A DNA stretch of 64,000 bases from Urophycis tenuis (taxonomy: Eukaryota > Chordata > Actinopteri > Gadiformes > Phycidae): NCBI GenBank assembly GCA_036785325.1, contig JAXIVH010000041.1, positions 1,922,001 through 1,986,000 of the forward strand, written 5' to 3'. This document shows, one piece after another, positions 11,568 through 20,854 of the stretch. The notes under the pieces are model-generated. The model had not been told where the DNA came from. It saw nothing but the letters and a program-made list of their open reading frames with translations, and ran no database searches. How positions within the stretch are numbered: the first letter of the stretch is position 1; every line of letters starts with the position of its first letter. The translations under genes were made by a program, and so were the position numbers.

Positions 11568-12264
11568 AATCACTTACTTGGAACGGCATGATCCCACATC
11601 GCTGTGAAGGGATGGCATTAACCAGGTGGGCGTGCAACCCCTCGAGAGAGTTGCTGCCTCGCCGGCACTTGTACTTGTTCAGCCGGATGCAGTTCTTCAC
11701 AACCACCTTCACAGAGACATACAGCTGTATGCCAGGGGGGTCCTGTAACACACAACCTATTGCAAGGTCCTCATTTATGCTGGTGTCATTTTGAAATGTT
11801 ACCATATACAAGTTTGAATGGTTTTGACACACGATGACTGCAGAGACAGCTGCAGGATGGCCCACGAAGCAGGACGGAGGGGGCCTGTGGCTGTGCGGGG
11901 AGGACCAGCGGTATGGGTGCTGCCGACACAGGGGGCGGGCGGGCCACAGGCTGATGCAGCAGGAGGCCTCGGCTGGAGGCGGGTGGGCGCAGGAGGCTTC
12001 GGCCGGGTGGAGGACGACAACGCAGTGGGCTGAACGGGCCGGTTGGTGGGAGTCACAGGCTCTGGCTCATCAACAAATAACCTGGAAATATAAAATACAC
12101 ACGTGATCAGTATTGATATTGATATCTTTTATAAGAACACTGTTCATACTGTTTACACTTTTTATACAACTGTTTATACAATGTCCATACTGTTTATTTA
12201 TTAATGTTTATCACTGACAATAAAGTTGACTTGGTAGGACTTGTGTGCTATTTTCTTTCCACAG
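11255..12264. repeat. Satellite A higher-order spacer, copy 4, with long GT tract
   Basis: Same layout as copy 1, but the GT microsatellite (about 11452-11564) is one of the longest in the window. The ggctgatgcagc variant is shared only with copy 9. Confidence 0.9.
11578..12081 (-). pseudogene. Exon-like pseudo-exon, copy 4
   Basis: 504 bp; QDPPG variant; same edges and frameshift. Confidence 0.42.
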
Positions 12265-12573
12265 CCAACAGAACACACATGAATCAGCTTATTATTTCGA
12301 CGACCCATGGGCAAATATAGTCATGCCATACGTCGTTGGAAAGCTTAGATTTTCCCGCTTAAAATGAGCCCATCTCTGATCAATTTGGTTGCTCACAGAC
12401 AAAACTGCGTCAGGTTGACTGAAGTCTACCCAGCAGCTAAAAAAAAACCTTCAACGCTTCAATTAACATTAATCTTTCCTTACAGAACACAAATTAATTA
12501 GCTTAGTATTTCAACGACCCATGAGTCAATATAGTCTAGCCATACGCCGTTGGAAAGCTTAGATTTTCCTTCC
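12265..12573 (+). repeat. Satellite A, about 1.4 monomers, ending at the B junction
   Basis: The array runs in register to aagcttagatttt (12555-12567). After cc and a four-base filler (ttcc) it switches to satellite B at 12574. A short poly-A variant (gctaaaaaaaaacc) is shared with a monomer near 54790. Confidence 0.9.
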
Positions 12574-13189
12574 TTATCTCGATGACCCCCCCCACCTCAT
12601 CCAACGACTCGGTAGTTGAATAGGGGATCAAAGGCAGTTGCACTCGCCAATATCTAGTCATCCGCAGCTCTCTTTTCCCATATTACCAAGAATGAAGTAA
12701 AACGAAATGGTTATCTGTCTTGTTGTGATATAACCGCTGATTTGGAGATATAGACTTGTTTTTCCTTTTCCCAAAGGTTTTCTTTGTTCCAAGATGAAGG
12801 TCAATCTAGTTTGATTGAAGGTACTTCCAATGCATTGGTATATTTACTTATTTGAATAAAGACGAGTCACAGCTGGAGTGAGACTTTTCTTTTCCATTTC
12901 TATTTTAGTATAAACGTGCTATCGAAATATTAGGACACGTCATCAGTAGTGGACCCTGGGATCATAGGGTGTTTCTGGCCATTGTCACTATACACCCTCA
13001 CCCAAGGGAGGCCCCCCCGAGAGTGATCAATTCTCAAGGTGTGTCGTTTCCGAAATGGAATTGGTATTGGGTTTAAACTTTTTTAGGAGTGATCATTTGT
13101 TGAGGTAACGTCAAGGTAAGTAAAGGTAAGTAAAACACTTTTTAGGATACATTGTTTTGGTTATGGAGAGGAGGGGGCACATACTTACC

Positions 13190-13560
13190 CCCTGACCAGC
13201 ACAAACCAGTTGTTAACACCGCTAGGTAGCCCTGGTTTGGCCAATCAGGGCCGGAGCTTGGTTCTTGTCCTCTGTTGGGTCCAGATGAACTAGCAGAAAA
13301 CTGGGGTCACGAAGGACCGAGGCCAGCCGTGACAAAGCACTGCCTCCACGGTCCCCCAATGCAGCTATCCTCAGCGATGGGTGTCCAGACCTAGGAAAGA
13401 CCAAGACCAGCCCCGACCAGCGGTGCCTTCCCAGTCGGTCCCAGGGTAGGAAAGGCCAAGGCCAGCCGCGACTAAGCACTGCCTCCCTGGCCCCTCCAGG
13501 ACCCCATGCCGAACAGCCTGTTAATAACAATTCCTGTGCCCCATACACCGCGCGACTACA
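13190..13560. promoter_or_regulatory. GC-rich promoter-like segment of satellite B (unit 1 example)
   Basis: This is the best conserved part of the unit, kept in short and long forms. It has a strong CCAAT box (ggccaatcag, 13239-13248) and about a dozen or more CpGs. It also holds three diverged copies of a ~55-90-bp motif, ggaccgaggccagcc, ggaaagaccaagaccagcc and ggaaaggccaaggccagcc (starting near 13314, 13395 and 13459). It lies about 180-550 bp upstream of the TTAGGG-like block. Promoter activity is inferred only. Confidence 0.4.
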
Positions 13561-13696
13561 GAGATTGTGTAGGAAGTTGACCTTAGAGAAGACTCAATGG
13601 CTTACTTTCCTCACCCAAAACAACAATTTCTTGGGGTAGTCTATTCTCGCCGTAGGTACTTCGGTAATGGGTTTTTTTGTGAAAAGTTTTCCGGAT

Positions 13697-13718
13697 GAAA
13701 TGCATGCTGGGTAATTGT
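13697..13718 (-). promoter_or_regulatory. ZNF143/SBS-like motif upstream of the TTAGGG block
   Basis: On the minus strand the sequence reads acaattacccagcatgca. This resembles the vertebrate ZNF143 (Staf) element around TTCCCAGCATGC, with one extra base relative to the longer ACTACAATTCCCAGCATGC form. It recurs in every array unit and is degraded in the distal unit at 62297. Binding is not shown. Confidence 0.35.
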
Positions 13719-13741
13719 CTTCTTCCTCCAATATGTCAAGT

Positions 13742-14680
13742 GTAGGTTAAGGTTAGGGTAGATTTAGGGGTAGAGTTAGCAGTTAACCTTAACGTTAGGT
13801 TTGAAGTAAATGGGAGGGGTTGCGGTTAGGGTTAAGGTTAGGGCTGAGGTTAGGGTTAGGTATAAGGTTACGGTTTAGGGTTAAGGTTAGGGTTAAGGTT
13901 AGGGTTACGGTTAGGGCTAAGGTTAGGGCTAAGGTTAGAGTAAGGGTTAGGGTTAGCGTTACGGTTAGGGTAAGGTTAGGGTTAGGGTTAGAGGTTAGGG
14001 GTTAGGGGTTAGGGTTAAGATGAGGGCTGAGGTTAGGGTTAAGGTTAGGGCTGAGGTTAGGGTTAGGTTTAAGGTTAGGGATAAGGTTAGGGTTGGGGTT
14101 ACGGCTGAGATTGGGGTTAAGGTTAGGGTTGAGGTTAGGGTTAGTGTTATGGATAAGGTTAGGTTAAGTGTTAGGGCCAAGGTTAGGGTTAAGGTTATGG
14201 TTAAGATTAGGGTTAGGGCTAGAATTAGGGTTAGGGCTAAGATTAGGGTTAGGGTTATGGCTGAGGTTAGGGTTAAGGTTAGGTTTGAGGTTAGTGTTAA
14301 GGTTAGGGCCAAGGTTAGGGTTAGGGTTAAGGTTAGGGTTAGGGCTAAGGTTAGGGTTAGGGTTATGGCTGAGGCTAGGGTTAGGGCTAAAGTTAGGGCA
14401 AAGGTTAGAGTTAGGGTTAGCGTTAGAGTTAGGGTAGGGTTAGTGTTGGAGGTTAGGGTAGGCTTAGGGTTAGAGTTAGAGTAGGGGTTAGGGTTAGAGT
14501 TAGAGTAGGGGTTAGGGTTAGTGTTAAGGCTAAGGTTAGGGGTTGAGGTTAGTGTTAAGATTAGGGCCAAGGTAAGGGTTAGTGTTAGGGTTGAGTTAGG
14601 GTTAGGGCTAAGGTTAGGCCTATGGTTAGGGTTGGGGTTGAGGTTATCCCTAGGGTTAGAGTTAGAGCTAGAGATTGAGG
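13742..14680 (+). repeat. Degenerate telomere-like (TTAGGG)n block, unit 1
   Basis: About 0.94 kb of hexamers, G-rich strand on plus. TTAGGG alternates with variants TTAAGG, CTAAGG, CTGAGG, TTGAGG and CCAAGG, giving a 12-bp super-period. The bases that vary are almost all transitions. The period keeps several frames open on both strands, producing spurious Leu-Thr and Val-Arg-Lys frames. Equivalent blocks lie in all B units. Confidence 0.95.
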
Positions 14681-14700
14681 AAGGTAGAGTCAAGGTGAGA

Positions 14701-14716
14701 CAGTCTGTACGGACTG
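14701..14716. other. Near-perfect 16-bp palindrome after the TTAGGG block
   Basis: cagtctgtacggactg differs from its reverse complement only at one symmetric pair. It is present after the TTAGGG block in each long unit and lost in short units. Confidence 0.6.
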
Positions 14717-14935
14717 AACTCACCCCCGCCGGATCGGGCTAGTACACTCTATCTCCCCCAACTCCCTCATTTCCGTGAGGGAAGACAGGGGAGAAGAGAT
14801 GGGAGGAGTATATATATTTAATATATATTTTTTTTAGTAAATAAATACATCGAGAGACTCACCGCTGGAGTGGGTTTTAATCTTTGTATTCAAGGTTGTT
14901 CCTCCTCTTTTGATTCCTCGCTGGTGGTGCGTCGT

Positions 14936-14948
14936 CTCCACCTAGTGG
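14936..14948 (-). promoter_or_regulatory. CTCF-like motif, module 1 of unit 1
   Basis: The minus strand reads CCACTAGGTGGAG, close to the vertebrate CTCF core CCASYAGRKGGC. Present in every long unit. Confidence 0.45.
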
Positions 14949-14970
14949 TCGTTTTGTGAAGAAGAGTTAT

Positions 14971-15017
14971 AGAAATAGAAATAGAAATACTCTATTGTTC
15001 CCAGGTTGGGAAATTGC
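14971..15017 (-). mobile_element. Inverted LINE 3'-tail remnant inside long B units
   Basis: On the minus strand this reads gcaatttcccaacctggga, then a degraded AATAAA-like stretch and (TTTCTA)n. It matches the L2/CR1-type 3' end seen at about 3755-3810 and 61606-61662. It is a ~47-bp, heavily 5'-truncated insertion carried along by amplification of the unit. Confidence 0.7.
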
Positions 15018-15242
15018 ATTAATAGGTAAGTAATAATAATAATAATAGGTAATTGCAATAGTTGGTAAGGTAATCTATATTTAATTTATTTATTTATATT
15101 TGTATATTTATTTAGTCTATTTATTTATTCATTTTTGTTTATTTATTTATTTAGATAAAGAGGATCACAGCTGGAGTGAGTTTTTAGTCTTTGTGTTAAA
15201 GGCTGGTTGCCTTCTTTTGATTCTTCAGTGGTGGTCCATCGC

Positions 15243-15255
15243 CTCCATCTAGTGG
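15243..15255 (-). promoter_or_regulatory. CTCF-like motif, module 2 of unit 1
   Basis: The minus strand reads CCACTAGATGGAG, an excellent match to the CTCF core, in the same orientation as the module 1 site about 307 bp away. Confidence 0.5.
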
Positions 15256-15349
15256 TCGTTTTGTGAATAACAGTTGGTAAGGTAATATAAATGGGTTGTG
15301 TAGAGAGCCCGTTCTTTCGATGGCCCTGGCTCGGTTAGGTTCGTTAGAG

Positions 15350-18127
15350 TTATCTCGATGACCCCCCCCACCTCATCCAACGACTCGGTAGTTGAATAGG
15401 GGATCAAAGGCAGTTGCACTCGCCAATATCTAGTCATCCGCAGCTCTCTTTTCCCATATTACCAAGAATGAAGTAAAACGAAATGGTTATCTGTCTTGTT
15501 GTGATATAACCGCTGATTTGGAGATATAGACTTGTTTTTCCTTTTCCCAAAGGTTTTCTTTGTTCCAAGATGAAGGTCAATCTAGTTTGAGTGAAGGTAC
15601 TTCCAATGCATTGGTATATTTACTTATTTGAATAAAGACGAGTCACAGCTGGAGTGAGACTTTTCTTTTCCATTTCTATTTTAGTATAAACGTGCTATCG
15701 AAATATTAGGACACGTCATCAGTAGTGGACCCTGGGATCATAGGGTGTTTCTGGCCATTGTCACTATACACCCTCACCCAAGGGAGGCCCCCCCGAGAGT
15801 GATCAATTCTCAAGGTGTGTCGTTTCCGAAATGGAATTGGTATTGGGTTTAAGCTCTTTTAGGAGTGATCATTTGTTGAGGTAACGTCGAGGTAAGTAAA
15901 GGTAAGTAAAACACTTTTTAGGATACATTGTTTTGGTTATGGAGAGGAGGGGGCACATACTTACCCCCTGACCAGCACAAACCAGTTGTTAAAACACCGC
16001 TAGGTAGCCCTGGTTTGGCCAATCAGGGCCGGAGCTTGGTTCTTGTCCTCTGTTGGGTCCAGATGAACTAGCAGAAAACTGGGGTCACGAAGGACCGAGG
16101 CCAGCCGTGACAAAGCACTGCCTCCACGGTCCCCCAATGCAGCTATCCTAAGCGATGGGTGTCCAGACCTAGGAAAGACCAAGACCAGCCCCGACCAGCG
16201 GTGCCTTCCCAGTCGGTCCCAGGGTAGGAAAGGCCAAGGCCAGCCGCGACTAAGCACTGCCTCCCTGGCCCCTCCAGGACCCCATGCCGAACAGCCTGTT
16301 AATAACAATTCCTGTGCCCCATACACCGCGCGACTACAGAGATTGTGTAGGAAGTTGACCTTAGAGAAGACTCAATGGCTTACTTTCCTCACCCAAAACA
16401 ACAATTTCTTGGGGTAGTCTATTCTCGCCGTAGGTACTTCGGTAATGGGTTTTTTTGTGAAAAGTTTTCCGGATGAAATGCATGCTGGGTAATTGTCTTC
16501 TTCCTCCAATATGTCAAGTGTAGGTTAAGGTTAGGGTAGATTTAGGGGAAGAGTTAGCAGTTAACCTTAACGTTAGGTTTGAAGTAAATGGGAGGGGTTG
16601 CGGTTAGGGTTAAGGTTAGGGCTGAGGTTAGGGTTAGGTATAAGGTTACGGTTTAGGGTTAAGGTTAGGGTTAAGGTTAGGGTTACGGTTAGGGCTAAGG
16701 TTAGGGCTAAGGTTAGAGTAAGGGTTAGGGTTAGCGTTACGGTTAGGGTAAGGTTAGGGTTAGGGTTAGAGGTTAGGGGTTAGGGGTTAGGGTTAAGATG
16801 AGGGCTGAGGTTAGGGTTAAGGTTAGGGCTGAGGTTAGGGTTAGGTTTAAGGTTAGGGATAAGGTTAGGGTTGGGGTTACGGCTGAGATTGGGGTTAAGG
16901 TTAGGGTTGAGGTTAGGGTTAGTGTTATGGATAAGGTTAGGTTAAGTGTTAGGGCCAAGGTTAGGGTTAAGGTTATGGTTAAGATTAGGGTTAGGGCTAG
17001 AATTAGGGTTAGGGCTAAGGTTAGGGTTAGGGTTATGGCTGAGGTTAGGGTTAAGGTTAGGTTTGAGGTTAGTGTTAAGGTTAGGGCCAAGGTTAGGGTT
17101 AGGGTTAAGGTTAGGGTTAGGGCTAAGGTTAGGGTTAGGGTTATGGCTGAGGCTAGGGTTAGGGCTAAAGTTAGGGCAAAGGTTAGAGTTAGGGTTAGCG
17201 TTAGAGTTAGGGTAGGGTTAGTGTTGGAGGTTAGGGTAGGCTTAGGGTTAGAGTTAGAGTAGGGGTTAGGGTTAGAGTTAGAGTAGGGGTTAGGGTTAGT
17301 GTTAAGGCTAAGGTTAGGGGTTGAGGTTAGTGTTAAGATTAGGGCCAAGGTAAGGGTTAGTGTTAGGGTTGAGTTAGGGTTAGGGCTAAGGTTAGGCCTA
17401 TGGTTAGGGTTGGGGTTGAGGTTATCCCTAGGGTTAGAGTTAGAGCTAGAGATTGAGGAAGGTAGAGTCAAGGTGAGACAGTCTGTACGGACTGAACTCA
17501 CCCCCGCCGGATCGGGCTAGTACACTCTATCTCCCCCAACTCCCTCATTTCCGTGAGGGAAGACAGGGGAGAAGAGATGGGAGGAGTATATATATTTAAT
17601 ATATATTTTTTTTAGTAAATAAATACATCGAGAGACTCACCGCTGGAGTGGGTTTTAATCTTTGTATTCAAGGTTGTTCCTCCTCTTTTGATTCCTCGCT
17701 GGTGGTGCGTCGTCTCCACCTAGTGGTCGTTTTGTGAAGAAGAGTTATAGAAATAGAAATAGAAATACTCTATTGTTCCCAGGTTGGGAAATTGCATTAA
17801 TAGGTAAGTAATAATAATAATAATAGGTAATTGCAATAGTTGGTAAGGTAATCTATATTTAATTTATTTATTTATATTTGTATATTTATTTAGTCTATTT
17901 ATTTATTCATTTTTGTTTATTTATTTATTTAGATAAAGAGGATCACAGCTGGAGTGAGTTTTTAGTCTTTGTGTTAAAGGCTGGTTGCCTTCTTTTGATT
18001 CTTCAGTGGTGGTCCATCGCCTCCATCTAGTGGTCGTTTTGTGAATAACAGTTGGTAAGGTAATATAAATGGGTTGTGTAGAGAGCCCGTTCTTTCGATG
18101 GCCCTGGCTCGGTTAGGTTCGTTAGAG
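15350..18127 (+). repeat. Satellite B unit 2 (long form, 2778 bp)
   Basis: TTAGGG block at 16520-17458. It is almost identical to unit 3 in the head and shares tttaagctctttt, cagttgttaaaacacc and ctatcctaagcg with it. Confidence 0.95.
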
Positions 18128-20854
18128 TTATCTCGATGACCCCCCCCACCTCATCCAACGACTCGGTAGTTGAATAGGGGATCAAAGGCAGTTGCACTCG
18201 CCAATATCTAGTCATCCGCAGCTCTCTTTTCCCATATTACCAAGAATGAAGTAAAACGAAATGGTTATCTGTCTTGTTGTGATATAACCGCTGATTTGGA
18301 GATATAGACTTGTTTTTCCTTTTCCCAAAGGTTTTCTTTGTTCCAAGATGAAGGTCAATCTAGTTTGAGTGAAGGTACTTCCAATGCATTGGTATATTTA
18401 CTTATTTGAATAAAGACGAGTCACAGCTGGAGTGAGACTTTTCTTTTCCATTTCTATTTTAGTATAAACGTGCTATCGAAATATTAGGACACGTCATCAG
18501 TAGTGGACCCTGGGATCATAGGGTGTTTCTGGCCATTGTCACTATACACCCTCACCCAAGGGAGGCCCCCCCGAGAGTGATCAATTCTCAAGGTGTGTCG
18601 TTTCCGAAATGGAATTGGTATTGGGTTTAAGCTCTTTTAGGAGTGATCATTTGTTGAGGTAACGTCGAGGTAAGTAAAGGTAAGTAAAACACTTTTTAGG
18701 ATACATTGTTTTGGTTATGGAGAGGAGGGGGCACATACTTACCCCCTGACCAGCACAAACCAGTTGTTAAAACACCGCTAGGTAGCCCTGGTTTGGCCAA
18801 TCAGGGCCGGAGCTTGGTTCTTGTCCTCTGTTGGGTCCAGATGAACTAGCAGAAAACTGGGGTCACGAAGGACCGAGGCCAGCCGTGACAAAGCACTGCC
18901 TCCACGGTCCCCCAATGCAGCTATCCTAAGCGATGGGTGTCCAGACCTAGGAAAGACCAAGACCAGCCCCGACCAGCGGTGCCTTCCCAGTCGGTCCCAG
19001 GGTAGGAAAGGCCAAGGCCAGCCGCGACTAAGCACTGCCTCCCTGGCCCCTCCAGGACCCCATGCCGAACAGCCTGTTAATAACAATTCCTGTGCCCCAT
19101 ACACCGCGCGACTACAGAGATTGTGTAGGAAGTTGACCTTAGAGAAGACTCAATGGCTTACTTTCCTCACCCAAAACAACAATTTCTTGGGGTAGTCTAT
19201 TCTCGCCGTAGGTACTTCGGTAATGGGTTTTTTTGTGAAAAGTTTTCCGGATGAAATGCATGCTGGGTAATTGTCTTCTTCCTCCAATATGTCAAGTGTA
19301 GGTTAAGGTTAGGGTAGATTTAGGGGAAGAGTTAGCAGTTAACCTTAACGTTAGGTTTGAAGTAAATGGGAGGGGTTGCGGTTAGGGTTAAGGTTAGGGC
19401 TGAGGTTAGGGTTAGGTATAAGGTTACGGTTTAGGGTTAAGGTTAGGGTTAAGGTTAGGGTTACGGTTAGGGCTAAGGTTAGGGCTAAGGTTAGAGTAAG
19501 GGTTAGGGTTAGCGTTACGGTTAGGGTAAGGTTAGGGTTAGGGTTAGAGGTTAGGGCTGAGGTTAGGGTTAGGTTTAAGGTTAGGGATAAGGTTAGGGTT
19601 GGGGTTACGGCTGAGATTGGGGTTAAGGTTAGGGTTGAGGTTAGGGTTAGTGTTATGGATAAGGTTAGGTTAAGTGTTAGGGCCAAGGTTAGGGTTAAGG
19701 TTATGGTTAAGATTAGGGTTAGGGCTAGAATTAGGGTTAGGGCTAAGGTTAGGGTTAGGGTTATGGCTGAGGTTAGGGTTAAGGTTAGGTTTGAGGTTAG
19801 TGTTAAGGTTAGGGCCAAGGTTAGGGTTAGGGTTAAGGTTAGGGTTAGGGCTAAGGTTAGGGTTAGGGTTATGGCTGAGGCTAGGGTTAGGGCTAAAGTT
19901 AGGGCAAAGGTTAGAGTTAGGGTTAGCGTTAGAGTTAGGGTAGGGTTAGTGTTGGAGGTTAGGGTAGGCTTAGGGTTAGAGTTAGAGTAGGGGTTAGGGT
20001 TAGAGTTAGAGTAGGGGTTAGGGTTAGTGTTAAGGCTAAGGTTAGGGGTTGAGGTTAGTGTTAAGATTAGGGCCAAGGTAAGGGTTAGTGTTAGGGTTGA
20101 GTTAGGGTTAGGGCTAAGGTTAGGCCTATGGTTAGGGTTGGGGTTGAGGTTATCCCTAGGGTTAGAGTTAGAGCTAGAGATTGAGGAAGGTAGAGTCAAG
20201 GTAAGACAGTCTGTACGGACTGAACTCACCCCCGCCGGATCGGGCTAGTACACTCTATCTCCCCCAACTCCCTCATTTCCATGAGGGAAGACAGGGGAGA
20301 AGAGATGGGAGGAGTATATATATTTAATATATATTTTTTTAGTAAATAAATACATCGAGAGACTCACCGCTGGAGTGGGTTTTAATCTTTGTATTCAAGG
20401 TTGTTCCTCCTCTTTTGATTCCTCGCTGGTGGTGCGTCGTCTCCACCTAGTGGTCGTTTTGTGAAGAAGAGTTATAGAAATAGAAATAGAAATACTCTAT
20501 TGTTCCCAGGTTGGGAAATTGCATTAATAGGTAAGTAATAATAATAATAATAGGTAATTGCAATAGTTGGTAAGGTAATCTATATTTAATTTATTTATTT
20601 ATATTTGTATATTTATTTAGTCTATTTATTTATTCATTTTTGTTTATTTATTTATTTAGATAAAGAGGATCACAGCTGGAGTGAGTTTTTAGTCTTTGTG
20701 TTAAAGGCTGGTTGCCTTCTTTTGATTCTTCAGTGGTGGTCCATCGCCTCCATCTAGTGGTCGTTTTGTGAATAACAGTTGGTAAGGTAATATAAATGAG
20801 TTGTGTAGAGAGCCCGTTCTTTCGATGGCCCTGGCTCGGTTAGGTTCGTTAGAG
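18128..20854 (+). repeat. Satellite B unit 3 (long form with internal deletion, 2727 bp)
   Basis: TTAGGG block at 19299-20186. About 51 bp is missing inside the block relative to unit 2 (around 19550), consistent with slippage or unequal exchange between hexamer repeats. The hairpin changes here to the ttccatgag form. Confidence 0.95.

Larger units (their letters stand above)
12574..15349 (+). repeat. Satellite B unit 1 (long form, 2776 bp)
   Basis: Layout of the long form: poly-C and AT-rich head (12574-13140); GC-rich CCAAT-bearing segment (about 13190-13560); short linker with a ZNF143-like motif; degenerate TTAGGG block (13742-14680); palindrome and hairpin (14701-14800); two diverged ~120-bp modules (14842-14966 and 15154-15276), each with a CTCF-like motif, separated by an inverted LINE tail and (TAA)/(TTTA)-rich DNA. 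Units are marked here from ttatctcgatgac. No gene is recognised. The 108-codon minus-strand frame over the GC-rich part starts at GTG, not ATG. Confidence 0.95.

Noticed and set aside
13175..13200. Possible U1 snRNA-like start (catacttacc) in B units
   Set aside because: Only about ten bases resemble the U1 5' end. The following sequence does not match U1 and there is no Sm site; on the other strand it is just a donor-like gtaagtatg.
13222..13548. Minus-strand 108-codon frame over the B GC-rich segment, repeated in every unit
   Set aside because: It begins at GTG rather than ATG, has low-complexity Gly/Arg/Leu/Trp composition and no recognisable domain. Conservation is explained by recent amplification.
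13742..14723. Long open frames on both strands over the TTAGGG-like blocks (Leu-Thr-rich minus, Val-Arg-Lys-rich plus)
   Set aside because: They follow from a period-6 sequence with few stop codons, are open in several frames at once, and change with hexamer content. No signal of coding selection.
12574..15349. B unit as an intact transposon
   Set aside because: No terminal repeats, transposase or polymerase-like frame, and the units are strictly head to tail, as in a satellite.
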